A stretch of DNA of 64,000 bases from Anaerolinea sp. (GCA_013822275.1 PNKC01000002.1:1-64000); one strand, 5' to 3'; positions 51,300 to 59,753 are shown, counted from the stretch's first letter. Notes: a model not told the origin generated them from the sequence alone. Translations and numbers: made by a program.

Positions 51300-51376
51300 G
51301 CCTCTCATCGTCCCTGGTGCGAATGCGCCCGCCCTCACGGCGGGGCGGCTTCGTTACCTCCGATGAGTCTGGAGGC
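51300..51376 (+). promoter_or_regulatory. Candidate expression platform masking the ribosome site
   Basis: CTCATCG (51304-51310) can pair with CGATGAG (51361-51367), and GCCT (51300-51303) with AGGC (51373-51376), enclosing part of the GGAGG Shine-Dalgarno at 51371-51375; between them lies a CCCGCC/GGCGGG hairpin. This fits translational control by the riboswitch. Confidence 0.45.
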
Positions 51377-51384
51377 GACCACAG

Positions 51385-51567
51385 ATGCTTCGACCCGAAT
51401 CGGCTCCCTGGTGGCGGCGGTTGTTCACCAACGCCATGACCCCGGCGTACGTGGTGGTGCGCGATGACTCGCAGCGGCGCTGTCCGGAATGCCGGGCGGC
51501 CTACGACCTGCGGGATGCGTATTGCCCTTCCTGCCATGTGGCCACGCCCGAGTGGCGTTTCGGCTAA
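51385..51567 (+). CDS. 60-residue zinc-ribbon protein under c-di-AMP riboswitch
   Basis: The C-terminal half has CPECRAAYDLRDAYCPSC, two CxxC pairs 11 residues apart, a zinc-ribbon knuckle; the N-terminal half is WWRRLFTNAMTPAYVVVRDD, basic then hydrophobic. No family recognised. The start ATG follows GGAGG by 9 nt and the gene is the only one between the riboswitch and a strong terminator at 51638-51668, so it is the sole apparent target. Role unknown; a regulatory or adaptor protein is possible. Confidence 0.75.
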   Translation: MLRPESAPWWRRLFTNAMTPAYVVVRDDSQRRCPECRAAYDLRDAYCPSCHVATPEWRFG

Positions 51568-51601
51568 GGCGCGATTACAGACGGGCCAGTTCCCTCCTCT
51601 T

Positions 51602-51669
51602 GTGCGCCGTTTTCCTGGCGGCGCACGCCCCTCCAAGCAGGCCACCCGAAAGGGTGGCCTGTTTGGTTG
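51602..51669 (+). terminator. Intrinsic terminator after the zinc-ribbon gene
   Basis: A 10-bp stem CAGGCCACCC/GGGTGGCCTG with a GAAA loop (51638-51661) followed by TTTGGTTGT. A GTGCGCC/GGCGCAC hairpin (51602-51626) precedes it. Confidence 0.8.
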
Positions 51670-51682
51670 TGAAAGCGACAGG

Positions 51683-51822
51683 CAATTCCGAGCCGCGACC
51701 GCCAGGGAGCGGTTGGTGCGCCCATGCACGGAGCACCTGAATCCGCCGACCGGTCCCATTCGATTCCGAAGACCCGCTGCAGAGCCCGGCGACCGCTCCC
51801 TCGCGGTCGCGGCTCGGAATTG
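51683..51822. repeat. Palindromic repeat family B, copy 2
   Basis: The left arm (51683-51715) contains AATTCCGAGCCGCGACCG then AGGGAGCGGTTGG, and the right arm (51790-51822) carries its inverse with one or two mismatches. This is a strong 33-bp inverted repeat around a 74-bp centre. A degenerate copy is at 8456-8590. Confidence 0.78.
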
Positions 51823-51837
51823 CGGCGCGCGGCCCCC

Positions 51838-52380
51838 TCAGCCCGCGGCGCGGCGCGGTTGGCTGGTCTGCGGGACGATGCGGCGGCCGAGGACGGACTG
51901 CAGCCAGGCGATATCCGCCTGGAGGTGGGCGACCTGGCGTACGCGGGTGGTGCGCGCCCAGCTTTCGGGGCTGCCAGGCTCGGTGCGGAGCGAGCGTTCT
52001 TCTTCCGTGAGACGGCGGGCGGCGCCGGACATGCGCTGGCGGAGGATTCCTTCGATGGCCTCCCCTTCGCAAACGCCGGCCCTGGCCAGGGCGAGGGAGA
52101 AGCGAGGCGAATCGAACGCCTCTTCGCGGAGGACGGTGGTGACTGCCGTGGCGAGGCGCTTCTTGCCGGCGCCCGTGAGGCTGAGGGCGCGGCGCATGTG
52201 GCCACTGGGGCCGCGCCCGTCCTCGGCTCGGAGGAGCCCTTCTTCGATGAGGGCGTCGACCCGGCGGTAGAGGGTGCTGCGCGTCGCCCTGACCCCGGCG
52301 GCGGCGAGGTGGTCCAACACCTGGTAGGGGTGCGTTGGGCTGGCGGAAACCGAGGCGAGGATGGGAAAGTCGTCGTTCAT
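51838..52380 (-). CDS. PadR-family transcriptional regulator
   Basis: 180 residues. The N-terminal winged helix has SPTHPYQVLDHLAAAGVRATRSTLYRRVDALIEEGLL, the PadR pattern, followed by RRALSLTGAGKKRLA and a long C-terminal helical half with a second PadR-C-like helix set (HLQADIAWLQSVLG). These are usually repressors of detoxification or stress genes. The divergent target nearest is the dipeptidase gene. Confidence 0.85.
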   Translation of the reverse strand: MNDDFPILASVSASPTHPYQVLDHLAAAGVRATRSTLYRRVDALIEEGLLRAEDGRGPSGHMRRALSLTGAGKKRLATAVTTVLREEAFDSPRFSLALARAGVCEGEAIEGILRQRMSGAARRLTEEERSLRTEPGSPESWARTTRVRQVAHLQADIAWLQSVLGRRIVPQTSQPRRAAG

Positions 52381-52661
52381 GCGGTTGAGGATGCCCTCGC
52401 TTCGGCGGCGTGGGGATAGGGAGATTCCCGAATGGGACGTGAGAGTTTCCTGATTGGGAAGGGTGTGGACGGGAAGATTCGGGGGAAGATTCGCGGTTCA
52501 GGAACGCCGGCACATCAGGCGATACGGTTCGGCGAGTGACAGCCGCTCCTTTTGCAGTCGCGGATCCGCTTGAGTCGCGGTACGGATTCGTGGCTGGGAT
52601 TGTTCCCGTGTGGGAGTGGGAAGCTTCCCTGTCCGGTAGACTGCGGCGGTTGGAGGCGCCG

Positions 52662-53675
52662 ATGTACCCCGAGATGAACCGCGAGTTTCCGCCCGTGTTC
52701 GACGGACACGAGGACTTCATCACGCAGGTGAAGGAGAAGAAGGCGGGCTTCCCGCCGCCGGCGCCTCGCGACCTGCTGGCGGAATCGGAGACGGGGCACG
52801 TGGACCTGCCGCGCGCCTTGAAGGGCGGGCTTGGCGGCTGCTTCACTTCCATCTTCCTCGAAACCCAGTGGGCCGAGATGAACGCGGTGGGCTACGCGAT
52901 GGAGGAGATGGACGATGTCTTCGCCGTGGCCGACCGCTCAGAAGGGCGGTTCCGGGTGTGCCGGACGGTGGCGGAAGTGCGGGCGGCGTTCGAAGCCGGG
53001 GCGTTCGCGTCGGTCTTCATGTTCGAAGGGGCGGACCCGATTTCGTGGTCGCTGAAGGAGCTGCGCGTCTTCTATGAAGCCGGGTTGCGTGTCCTGGCGC
53101 CGACGTGGAGCCGCTCGACGATCTTCGCGCACGGCGTAGCGTTTTCCGGACATCTGCCTCAGACGGGCCTGACGGACCTGGGGCGAAAGCTGGTGAGCGA
53201 GTGCAACCGGCTGGGGATCGTCCTGGACGTTTCCCACATTAACCCGGCCGGGTTCTGGGACCTGCTGGCGGAGTCGAAAAAGCCAGTCATCGCCACGCAT
53301 TCGAGCGTGAAGGCGATTTCGCCGCACGTGCGCAACCTGGATGACGAGCAGATCAAGGCACTCGCGAAGAAGGGCGGGACGATCGGGATCAACTTCGCGA
53401 CCATGTTCCTGCGGCCGGACATGCAACGCGGGACGGACGTGCCCCTGGAGACGATCGTCAGCCACTTTGAGCACGTCATTGACCTCGTGGGCGACGAACA
53501 CGTCTCGTTCGGGACGGACTTCGACGGCGCGGACATGCCGGACTGCGTGAAGGACGCGGCCGGGCTGCCGGTTGTGCTGCGGGAGTTCAAGCGGCGCGGC
53601 TGGAGCGATGCGCGCCTGGAGCGGGTGTGCAACGGCAACTTCCTGCGGGTGGCTGCGGAGGTTTGGGGTTGCTGA
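52662..53675 (+). CDS. Peptidase M19 (membrane dipeptidase-like)
   Basis: 337 residues, amidohydrolase-type barrel. Zinc ligands appear in VFDGHEDFIT (HxD), then Glu in the TSIFLETQ region, VLDVSHINPAGF, VIATHSSVKAI and FGTDFDGAD, the M19 order. It hydrolyses dipeptides, including unusual ones. ATG at 52662 has GGAGG 6 nt upstream, better than a frame running back to 52536. It appears cytoplasmic here, with no signal peptide. Confidence 0.9.
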   Translation: MYPEMNREFPPVFDGHEDFITQVKEKKAGFPPPAPRDLLAESETGHVDLPRALKGGLGGCFTSIFLETQWAEMNAVGYAMEEMDDVFAVADRSEGRFRVCRTVAEVRAAFEAGAFASVFMFEGADPISWSLKELRVFYEAGLRVLAPTWSRSTIFAHGVAFSGHLPQTGLTDLGRKLVSECNRLGIVLDVSHINPAGFWDLLAESKKPVIATHSSVKAISPHVRNLDDEQIKALAKKGGTIGINFATMFLRPDMQRGTDVPLETIVSHFEHVIDLVGDEHVSFGTDFDGADMPDCVKDAAGLPVVLREFKRRGWSDARLERVCNGNFLRVAAEVWGC

Positions 53676-53805
53676 GGGGGGTTTGAACCACCACGGCGCC
53701 GGGAAAGGCGTTTGGGTGGCTACCGCTTGGCTACATGGCACATGGCCGGGGAGTGCCGCGAAACAGGGCCGTTGGGCCTTGGCGCGCCCCGGCGGGCGGG
53801 CGAGA

Positions 53806-54840
53806 ATGGGCGACATGGCGAGCTGGCTGGACTGGCTGAACGGCGACCCGCGGACGTGGCTGCTGGAAGAGCGCGATGGCGCCGTGCGGGCACAGGCGCT
53901 GCGGGCGCTGTATGGGGGGGCGGTTGATGACCCCGAAGTGCGCACCGCGCGGGCGCTGGGGATGGAGCAGGAACCGATCGCCTCGATCCTGGCGGCGCAG
54001 GCGAAGGAAGGGTACTGGGACAGGCCGGGGGCCGGCTATGGACCGAAATACAGCGGCACCGTCTGGAACCTCACGTTCCTCAACCAGCTCGGGGCGGACG
54101 GCGGCGACCTGCGGATTGAGAAGGCGTGTGAGTACGTGTTGGCGCATTCGCCCGCGGCGAACGGCGGCTTCGGCATGTCCAGCAGCCGGGAACTCCGGCT
54201 GCCCCCGCCTTCGGCAGTGTTGCACTGCCTGAACGGGAACCTCCTCCGGGCCCTGATCCGGTTCGGCTGGCTGGACGACCCGCGAGTCCAGCGGGCGATT
54301 GACTGGGAGGCGCGGGCGATAACGGGTGAGGGGTTCGACGGCTACTACAAATCGGGCACTTCAGGGCCAGGGTTCTGCTGCGCGGCCAACGAGAAGCAGC
54401 CGTGCGCCTGGGGCGCGGTGAAGGCGCTCCTTGGGCTGGCCGCCATCCCGGAGGGGCGGCGCGCGCCTCATGTCCAACGGGCGATTGCAACGGGTGTTGA
54501 GTTTCTTCTGAGCAAGGACCCGGCTGTCGCGGACTACCCGATACCTTCGTACGCGACGAAACCGAACAGCTCGTGGTTCAAATTCGGCTTCCCTTCGGCG
54601 TACGTCACCGACATGCTTCAGAACCTTGAGGTGCTCTGTGAGCTGGGCCACGGGCGGGATGGGCGCCTGGTCAACGCCCGCGAGAGGCTGCTTTCGAAGC
54701 AGGATGCGCAGGGGCGCTGGAAGAACGAGTACGCCTACAACGGGAAGACCACGGTGGATATCGAACGGCAAGGACAGCCTTCGAAGCGCGTAACCTTGCG
54801 CGCCTGCCGGGTGCTCGCGGCCATGGGCGGGCCTGATTGA
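53806..54840 (+). CDS. Alpha/alpha-toroid (prenyltransferase/squalene-cyclase-like) protein
   Basis: 344 residues, largely helical with repeated QW-like segments (EGYWDRPGAGYGPKYSGTVWNLTFLNQLGADG, NGGFGMSSS..., QGRWKNEY). No DxDD catalytic motif of cyclases is seen, so catalysis is doubtful; similar proteins are labelled squalene/prenyltransferase-like or nitrogen-fixation-like without proof. ATG at 53806 is the best-placed start, with 53815 as the alternative. A CC pair (GFCCAANEK) and CAW lie centrally. Confidence 0.65.
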   Translation: MGDMASWLDWLNGDPRTWLLEERDGAVRAQALRALYGGAVDDPEVRTARALGMEQEPIASILAAQAKEGYWDRPGAGYGPKYSGTVWNLTFLNQLGADGGDLRIEKACEYVLAHSPAANGGFGMSSSRELRLPPPSAVLHCLNGNLLRALIRFGWLDDPRVQRAIDWEARAITGEGFDGYYKSGTSGPGFCCAANEKQPCAWGAVKALLGLAAIPEGRRAPHVQRAIATGVEFLLSKDPAVADYPIPSYATKPNSSWFKFGFPSAYVTDMLQNLEVLCELGHGRDGRLVNARERLLSKQDAQGRWKNEYAYNGKTTVDIERQGQPSKRVTLRACRVLAAMGGPD

Positions 54841-54982
54841 GCCACCGCCGGGAACTTCGTGCCGGGGACATTCGTTGAAAGATCCGTGCACGTCATTAGG
54901 CGCGTGTGTTGCATACTGAGGGCGGATACGGCTTCGGAGCCGTGGTGACGACAGCCTGGACACCCTGTACGAGGAGACGACT

Positions 54983-55549
54983 ATGACAAGGACTGTGACA
55001 AACCGGGTAGCGATGGGTCTTGTGGCTCTGGTGATGAGCGCGGCGGCGGCGATGTCCGTGAGCGGGGCGCTGGCCCAATCTCCGCCCAACCCGCCTTCCC
55101 GGTTTGCCGGGACGGTGAAGGTGAACGGCCAGAACGCGGCGCCGGGCACGGTTGTTGAAGCGCGCGTGGGGAGCGCCAGCTGTGGCGTGACTTCGGTGTT
55201 CATGAGCGGCGGTGAGGCTCGCTACGTCCTCGACAGCCCCGAAGGCAACACCCAGTCGGCCCCCGGTTGTGGCAGCGACGGAGCGCTTGTGACTTTCCTG
55301 GTGGGTGGCGTCCAGGCTGCGGAGAGCGGCCCCTGGCGCAACTACACGCTGAACCTGCTCAACCTCAGCACATCGACGGCCACGGCCACACCCACTCCCA
55401 CAAAGCCAGCCACGCCTTCGGCGCCTGACGCGGGGACGGGCCCGGCGACGGAGGGTGGCAGCGGCGCTCCCTGGCTGGTCATTTCCGGCCTGGCAGTCCT
55501 CGCGGGCGCGGGCGCGGTTGGTGTGCGGGGCGGTCTTCGCCGCCGGTAG
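54983..55549 (+). CDS. Exported protein with C-terminal membrane anchor
   Basis: 188 residues: signal peptide (about 1-32, ending GALA-QS), a beta-rich domain (FAGTVKVNGQNAAPGTVVEARVGSASCGVTSVF) like the carboxypeptidase-regulatory/transthyretin fold, a Thr/Pro spacer (STATATPTPTKPATPSAP), a membrane helix and RRR end. This is the tripartite pattern of Gram-positive-style wall or membrane surface proteins, but without LPxTG. A GAGGAGA site precedes the ATG. Confidence 0.75.
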   Translation: MTRTVTNRVAMGLVALVMSAAAAMSVSGALAQSPPNPPSRFAGTVKVNGQNAAPGTVVEARVGSASCGVTSVFMSGGEARYVLDSPEGNTQSAPGCGSDGALVTFLVGGVQAAESGPWRNYTLNLLNLSTSTATATPTPTKPATPSAPDAGTGPATEGGSGAPWLVISGLAVLAGAGAVGVRGGLRRR

Positions 55550-55632
55550 CAACCGGGACCGGTGCGCAAACCTCCGCGCCGACGGCTGAGGGGGGCCGGG
55601 ACTTGCGTCTCCTGATGCGGTAGCGTGCGCGC

Positions 55633-56796
55633 GTGAATGAGTCGCAAACCGGGCGCGGAAGCGTGGGTGAGGTAGCGCGCTACTTCTTCCGCCTTGGGTG
55701 CATCGCCTTTGGCGGGCCGGCGGCTCACCTGGCGCTGATGCGCCGCGAACTGGTGCGTGAAAGGGGCTGGGTGAGCGACGCGGAGTTGATGGACCTGCTG
55801 GGCGCGGCCAGCCTGATCCCGGGGCCGAACTCCACCGAACTCTCGATGCACATCGGCGCCAAGCGGGCGGGCTGGTGGGGGCTCTGGCTCGCCGGGGCCG
55901 CGTTCATCGTCCCGGCGGTGGCGATCGTGCTGGCGATCGCCTGGGCTTATGTGGAGTATGGCGACACGCCGGCGGGCGAAGGCATCATCCTCGGGGTCCA
56001 GCCCTTCATCCTCGCGATAATCGTGCAAGCGATCTGGGGCCTTCGCGGGGCCGTCGTCAAGGGCTGGATGACGTTTGTCATCGTCCTGGCGACCACCGCC
56101 CTCGCGCTCCGCGGCGCGAACGAAATCCTGCTCATCCTGGGCGCCGGTGGGGTCGCGCTGCTCGCGGGCCTGGCGGGTGGCGGGCGGCGTCCGCCCTCCC
56201 TCCGCGGCTTCGCGCGGAGGCTGCCACGCCCTAGCATGGGGATGCTGGCGGTGGCCCCCGTGGGCGGAGTCCCGGCCTGGGACCTGTTCCTGGTGTTCCT
56301 GAAGATCGGGTCCGTGCTCTACGGCAGCGGCTACGTGCTCGCCGCCTTCCTCCAATCGGAACTCGTGGACCAGCGCGGCTGGCTGACCGAGAAGGAGGTT
56401 GTGGACGCGATTGCGGCCGGCCAGTTCACGCCCGGCCCGCTTTTCAGTTCGGCGACTTTCGCGGGCTATGTGGCGGGCGGGTTGGACGGCGCGCTGGCCG
56501 CGACGGCGGGCATCTTTCTGCCTTCGTTTGTATTCGTTGCCCTGACGCATCCTCTGATCCCGAAGCTCCGGGGTTCACGATGGGCGGCGCCGTTCCTGGA
56601 CGGGGTTAACGCGGCCGCGCTGGCGCTCATGGCGGTGGTCACCCTGACATTGGCGCGGGAGGCGCTGGACTCGATGTTCGCGGCAGCGCTGTTCTCGGTC
56701 GCCGCGGTGGTGCTCATCCGCTGGAGCCCGAACAGCGTCTGGCTCGTGGCGGCGGGCGCGGCGCTGGGGCTGGGGCACGCGGCGTTCACCCGGTAG
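55633..56796 (+). CDS. chrA: Chromate transporter ChrA (two-domain)
   Basis: 387-residue membrane protein of the CHR family, with two homologous halves: RLGCIAFGGPAAHLALMRRELVRERGWVSDAELMDLLGAASLIPGPN in the first and LKIGSVLYGSGYVLAAFLQSELVDQRGWLTEKEVVDAIAAGQFTPGPLF in the second. ChrA exports chromate; in many genomes the substrate is unproven. GTG start. It lies upstream of a lipoprotein gene on the same strand with a 67-bp gap. Confidence 0.92.
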   Translation: MNESQTGRGSVGEVARYFFRLGCIAFGGPAAHLALMRRELVRERGWVSDAELMDLLGAASLIPGPNSTELSMHIGAKRAGWWGLWLAGAAFIVPAVAIVLAIAWAYVEYGDTPAGEGIILGVQPFILAIIVQAIWGLRGAVVKGWMTFVIVLATTALALRGANEILLILGAGGVALLAGLAGGGRRPPSLRGFARRLPRPSMGMLAVAPVGGVPAWDLFLVFLKIGSVLYGSGYVLAAFLQSELVDQRGWLTEKEVVDAIAAGQFTPGPLFSSATFAGYVAGGLDGALAATAGIFLPSFVFVALTHPLIPKLRGSRWAAPFLDGVNAAALALMAVVTLTLAREALDSMFAAALFSVAAVVLIRWSPNSVWLVAAGAALGLGHAAFTR

Positions 56797-56863
56797 TGGC
56801 CGCTGGACACGCTTGGTAGGATGCAGCGAATACAGGCGCCGAAAGGTGTCACGGGAGGGCGCG

Positions 56864-57595
56864 ATGGCACATTTACGGGTAGCGATCTGGCCGCTGTTGT
56901 TGCTTGCGATGGCGGCGGTCTCCGTCGCTTGCGGCGGTGACGACGATGGGGGTTCCGGGGGCCTGACCGCGCCGGGAGGCGCGGGCGGGGAGAGGGAGGC
57001 CGCCACCAAAGGTACGGGCGGTCCCGGCGGGGGCCCCGCGGTTGGCGGCAGCAGCAACGGAAGTTGCGAAGTGAACGTGAACGGGGATGTGACCGCGAGC
57101 TGGAAGGGGCGGGGTGGGGCGAGCGCCGTCGGCAGCGACTACTGGTTCGGCGACGAGGAGATGAAGAAGATACTCGGTTCGCTGAAGTCCGCGGGTGAGA
57201 CGGTGGACGAGGCGATGAAGAAAGACCCGCGCCTCTACATCCTCATTGTGAACTGCCTTCCGTCCGGGACCGGTGGGAACAACGCCCTGTCGCTTATCCC
57301 GGGCGGCGATTCGAAGTACAAGGACATACCGTTCAAGGCCGGTGAGTATGTGATTGCGAAGCCGGATGCGCAGGACCAGCCCGGGGAGTTTTCGGTAATG
57401 CTCACCGTTGGCGAGGTGTTCTTCAGCGTCACGGAGCCGGGGAAGCTGACGATCGCGAAGTTCGACCAGACGGGCATCGCCGGCAGCTTCAGCTTCAAGG
57501 GCGAAGAGGCATTCGGGGAGGGCGCCGCGAAGAAGGTCAACGTGGACGGGAAGTTTGATTTCGCCTGCCCGGCCGGGGAGAAGTGCAAGAGGTAA
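56864..57595 (+). CDS. Lipoprotein of unknown function
   Basis: 243 residues. The leader WPLLLLAMAAVSVACGGDDDGGSGG has a lipobox-like VSVAC, so the Cys becomes lipid-modified; a Gly-rich stretch follows and then a soluble domain with CEVNVNGDVTASWKGRGG at its start and a Cys (VNCLPS, DFACPAGEKC) near the end. No known domain. The ATG at 56864 follows GGGAGGG. It is a plausible periplasmic/exterior binding protein. Confidence 0.75.
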   Translation: MAHLRVAIWPLLLLAMAAVSVACGGDDDGGSGGLTAPGGAGGEREAATKGTGGPGGGPAVGGSSNGSCEVNVNGDVTASWKGRGGASAVGSDYWFGDEEMKKILGSLKSAGETVDEAMKKDPRLYILIVNCLPSGTGGNNALSLIPGGDSKYKDIPFKAGEYVIAKPDAQDQPGEFSVMLTVGEVFFSVTEPGKLTIAKFDQTGIAGSFSFKGEEAFGEGAAKKVNVDGKFDFACPAGEKCKR

Positions 57596-57612
57596 CCGCG
57601 GCGAGCGGGGCT

Positions 57613-58641
57613 TCAGGGCACGGCCGCGGCGAGCGGCTGGAGGACGATCCCGGTTGTCCGGTGGAAGCGCCGCGTGAGCCGGGATACCGTGGCAGGATCG
57701 GCCCAGGCGTAGCCGCTCGCATTGGCGGCGCGCCCTTCAGCTTCGGCCAGGCGGCGCTGCGAGAGGTGACTGATCGCCCGGAAACAGCGCATGGCTTCGT
57801 AGTACCGGACGGCCGCCATGTCCAGCGGGTGGTGGGCGCGATAGGCGCGGGTGTAGCGCCAGGCCATCCAGCGGCGCAGCGCGGTGACAGTTGGCCCCGG
57901 CAGACCTGGCACGCTCACCGGCGGCACCGTGAGCAGGATACGCGTGACGGCTACATCCGCGGCGGGGTCGCCGAAGGCTGCGTTTGACCAGTCGATGACG
58001 CCGCTCACTTCGCCCTTGAGGACAAGGATGTTGAGCGGATGGAAATCGAGGTGGCAGAGGACCTCCGCCGTGTCAGGAGGCTGGTTGGCGGCGAACCACT
58101 CGAAGGCGGGCCGGAACGGCTCCATCCCGGGCTGGCGGAGTTCGCGCGCGACCGCCTCCAGCCACGCGGAAATGCCGGACGGCGGTTCAGGGATGCCGGC
58201 TTTGCGGAGTGAGTCCCGGATCGGAGACGGATCGAGGGCGTGGAGCCGCGCCTGGCTGCTGGCGAGGGTGCCGGGGATGTGGAAGAGGCCGCTCTGCAAC
58301 ATCGTCTTTCCGGGCACCCGCGGCATCAGGACGTAGGGCTGGCCGAGGGCGCCGCCCGTTTCGCAGGCGTGAAGCGCGGCTGGCGCCGGATACCCCTGGG
58401 CGGCGACGGCTGACTGGAGGGCGGCATCCCAGCGCGCCCGGTGGCCCTGGCCGGGCCCGAACACACGCGCCACGAGCGGGCCGGCGAACGGCGGCGGTGC
58501 GCCGGCCAGGCGGAAGGCCCAGATCGCCGTATCGAACCCGCCCGTAAGCCGGGAAGGTGGCTCGGCATACGCGACTCCCTTGTCCTCCAGGAGCGCCTGG
58601 AGGTCCGCCAGGAGTGGCCCCGCGATGTCGCCATTCGCCAT
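57613..58641 (-). CDS. Aminoglycoside-phosphotransferase-family kinase
   Basis: 342 residues with the APH/ChoK fold: LLCHLDFHPLNILVLKGEVSGVIDWSNAAFGDPAADVA holds the catalytic HxDxxxxN and IDWxxA...GDP metal site; YVLMPRVPGKTML is the ATP hinge. Such enzymes phosphorylate small metabolites, sugars or antibiotics; no resistance role is implied. The ATG at 58641 is used; the longer upstream frame is not conserved in character. Confidence 0.85.
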   Translation of the reverse strand: MANGDIAGPLLADLQALLEDKGVAYAEPPSRLTGGFDTAIWAFRLAGAPPPFAGPLVARVFGPGQGHRARWDAALQSAVAAQGYPAPAALHACETGGALGQPYVLMPRVPGKTMLQSGLFHIPGTLASSQARLHALDPSPIRDSLRKAGIPEPPSGISAWLEAVARELRQPGMEPFRPAFEWFAANQPPDTAEVLCHLDFHPLNILVLKGEVSGVIDWSNAAFGDPAADVAVTRILLTVPPVSVPGLPGPTVTALRRWMAWRYTRAYRAHHPLDMAAVRYYEAMRCFRAISHLSQRRLAEAEGRAANASGYAWADPATVSRLTRRFHRTTGIVLQPLAAAVP

Positions 58642-58689
58642 TGCCGCGTAGTAAGCACTGGCCGGAGGGAAGGGGCAAGCAGGGAACGC

Positions 58690-58721
58690 GAAAGGCCCTC
58701 GCCACACGGCGAGGGCCTTTC
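58690..58721 (-). terminator. Strong intrinsic terminator between yceI and the kinase gene
   Basis: A 14-bp perfect stem GAAAGGCCCTCGCC/GGCGAGGGCCTTTC with an ACAC loop and TTCG flank. It ends transcription of the yceI-type gene (minus). Confidence 0.78.
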
Positions 58722-58744
58722 GTTGGGGTGCACGCAGGCGTGCC

Positions 58745-59266
58745 CTAGCTGCGGACGAGTTCGGTTTCGATGTTGAGCTTGACGTCGTTCCCAACGAGGA
58801 GCCCGCCGAACTCGAGAGGTGCATTCCAGGTGAGACCGAAGTCTTCGCGGTTGAGCTTGCCGGTGGCGCTTATGCCGACGCGAGTGCCGCCCCACGGGTC
58901 CTTCACGGGGCCGCTGACTTCGCCGTCGAGCGCGACTTCGCGGGTGACGCCGCGGATGGTGAGGTCGCCGATGAGCTTGTAGTCACTGGCGCCCTTCGGT
59001 TCGAGGCGCTTGCTGGTGAACGTGATGGCGGGGTGATTCTCTGCGTCGAAGAAGTCTCCCGAGCGGAGGTGGGCGTCACGCTTCGCGTCGCGGGTATCAA
59101 TGCTGGCCACGTTGATGCGGACGGTGGCGCTGGACCGGGCCAAGTTGGCTTCATCGATGTCCGCCTCGACGGCGTAGTCGGTGAAGCGGCCCTTTGTGCT
59201 GGCGATCACCATGTGCTTGACGGCAAATTCTACGGAGCTGTGGGTGGGGTCGAGGTTCCAGGGCAA
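58745..59266 (-). CDS. yceI: YceI-like lipid-binding protein
   Basis: 173 residues, the polyisoprenoid-binding beta barrel: LPWNLDPTHSSVEFAVKHMVIASTKGRF, ATVRINVASIDTRDAKRDAHLRSGDFFDAENHPAITFTSK and LIGDLTIRGVTREVALDGEV. The start is a TTG at 59266 preceded by GGAGAAG; the longer frame above has no ribosome site. It has no signal peptide, so it appears cytoplasmic. It is divergent from an HxlR regulator. Confidence 0.9.
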   Translation of the reverse strand: MPWNLDPTHSSVEFAVKHMVIASTKGRFTDYAVEADIDEANLARSSATVRINVASIDTRDAKRDAHLRSGDFFDAENHPAITFTSKRLEPKGASDYKLIGDLTIRGVTREVALDGEVSGPVKDPWGGTRVGISATGKLNREDFGLTWNAPLEFGGLLVGNDVKLNIETELVRS

Positions 59267-59283
59267 GGTTCTTCTCCATTTTG

Positions 59284-59307
59284 TGGCTACGGAGTATAAG
59301 TTAGCCA
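59284..59307 (-). promoter_or_regulatory. Probable HxlR operator over the yceI promoter
   Basis: TGGCTA-N12-TAGCCA; the centre contains TATACT on the minus strand (59298-59293), a good -10 box for yceI. A TAGGCTACC half-site occurs again at 59351-59359. Confidence 0.6.
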
Positions 59308-59393
59308 CCTGATGGAAGCAGAGTACCGCAGGTCGCTAAAAGATGTCAAGTAGGCTACCCAAAGGAAGTTGCCCGTGATACGATGCCTGGGCA

Positions 59394-59753
59394 ATGGAAA
59401 CCAAACTCACCTTTGACAGCTCCTATTGTCCGAAGTTCCAGGCCGCTGTGGAGCTCCTCGGGCGGCGGTGGACGGGCGCGATCGTGCGGACGCTGCTCGG
59501 CGGCTCGGTCCGCTTTGGCGATATCCTTCATCGCGTGCCCGGCCTTTCCGACCGGCTCCTGAGCGAACGGCTGCGGGAGCTGGAGGGCGAAGGCATCGTC
59601 AGCCGCACGGTCTTCCCGGAAGTCCCGGTGCGAATCGAGTACCGCTTGACGGAGAAGGGCCGGGAGTTGCAACGGATCATCGAAGCGGTGGATACCTGGG
59701 CCGGGAAATGGACCGAGGCCTCCGCCACGGCGGACGTTGCCAGCGGCCACTGA
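59394..59753 (+). CDS. HxlR-family winged-helix regulator
   Basis: 119 residues: CPKFQAAVELLGRRWTGAIVRTLLGGSVRFGDILHRVPGLSDRLLSERLRELEGEGIVSRTVFPEVPVRIEYRLTEKG is the full HxlR DNA-binding domain; C12 stands at the position that senses thiols or oxidants in HypR/YodB-type members. An extended TGATACGAT -10 (59379-59384) lies about 10 nt before the ATG. It likely regulates the divergent yceI gene. Confidence 0.9.
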   Translation: METKLTFDSSYCPKFQAAVELLGRRWTGAIVRTLLGGSVRFGDILHRVPGLSDRLLSERLRELEGEGIVSRTVFPEVPVRIEYRLTEKGRELQRIIEAVDTWAGKWTEASATADVASGH

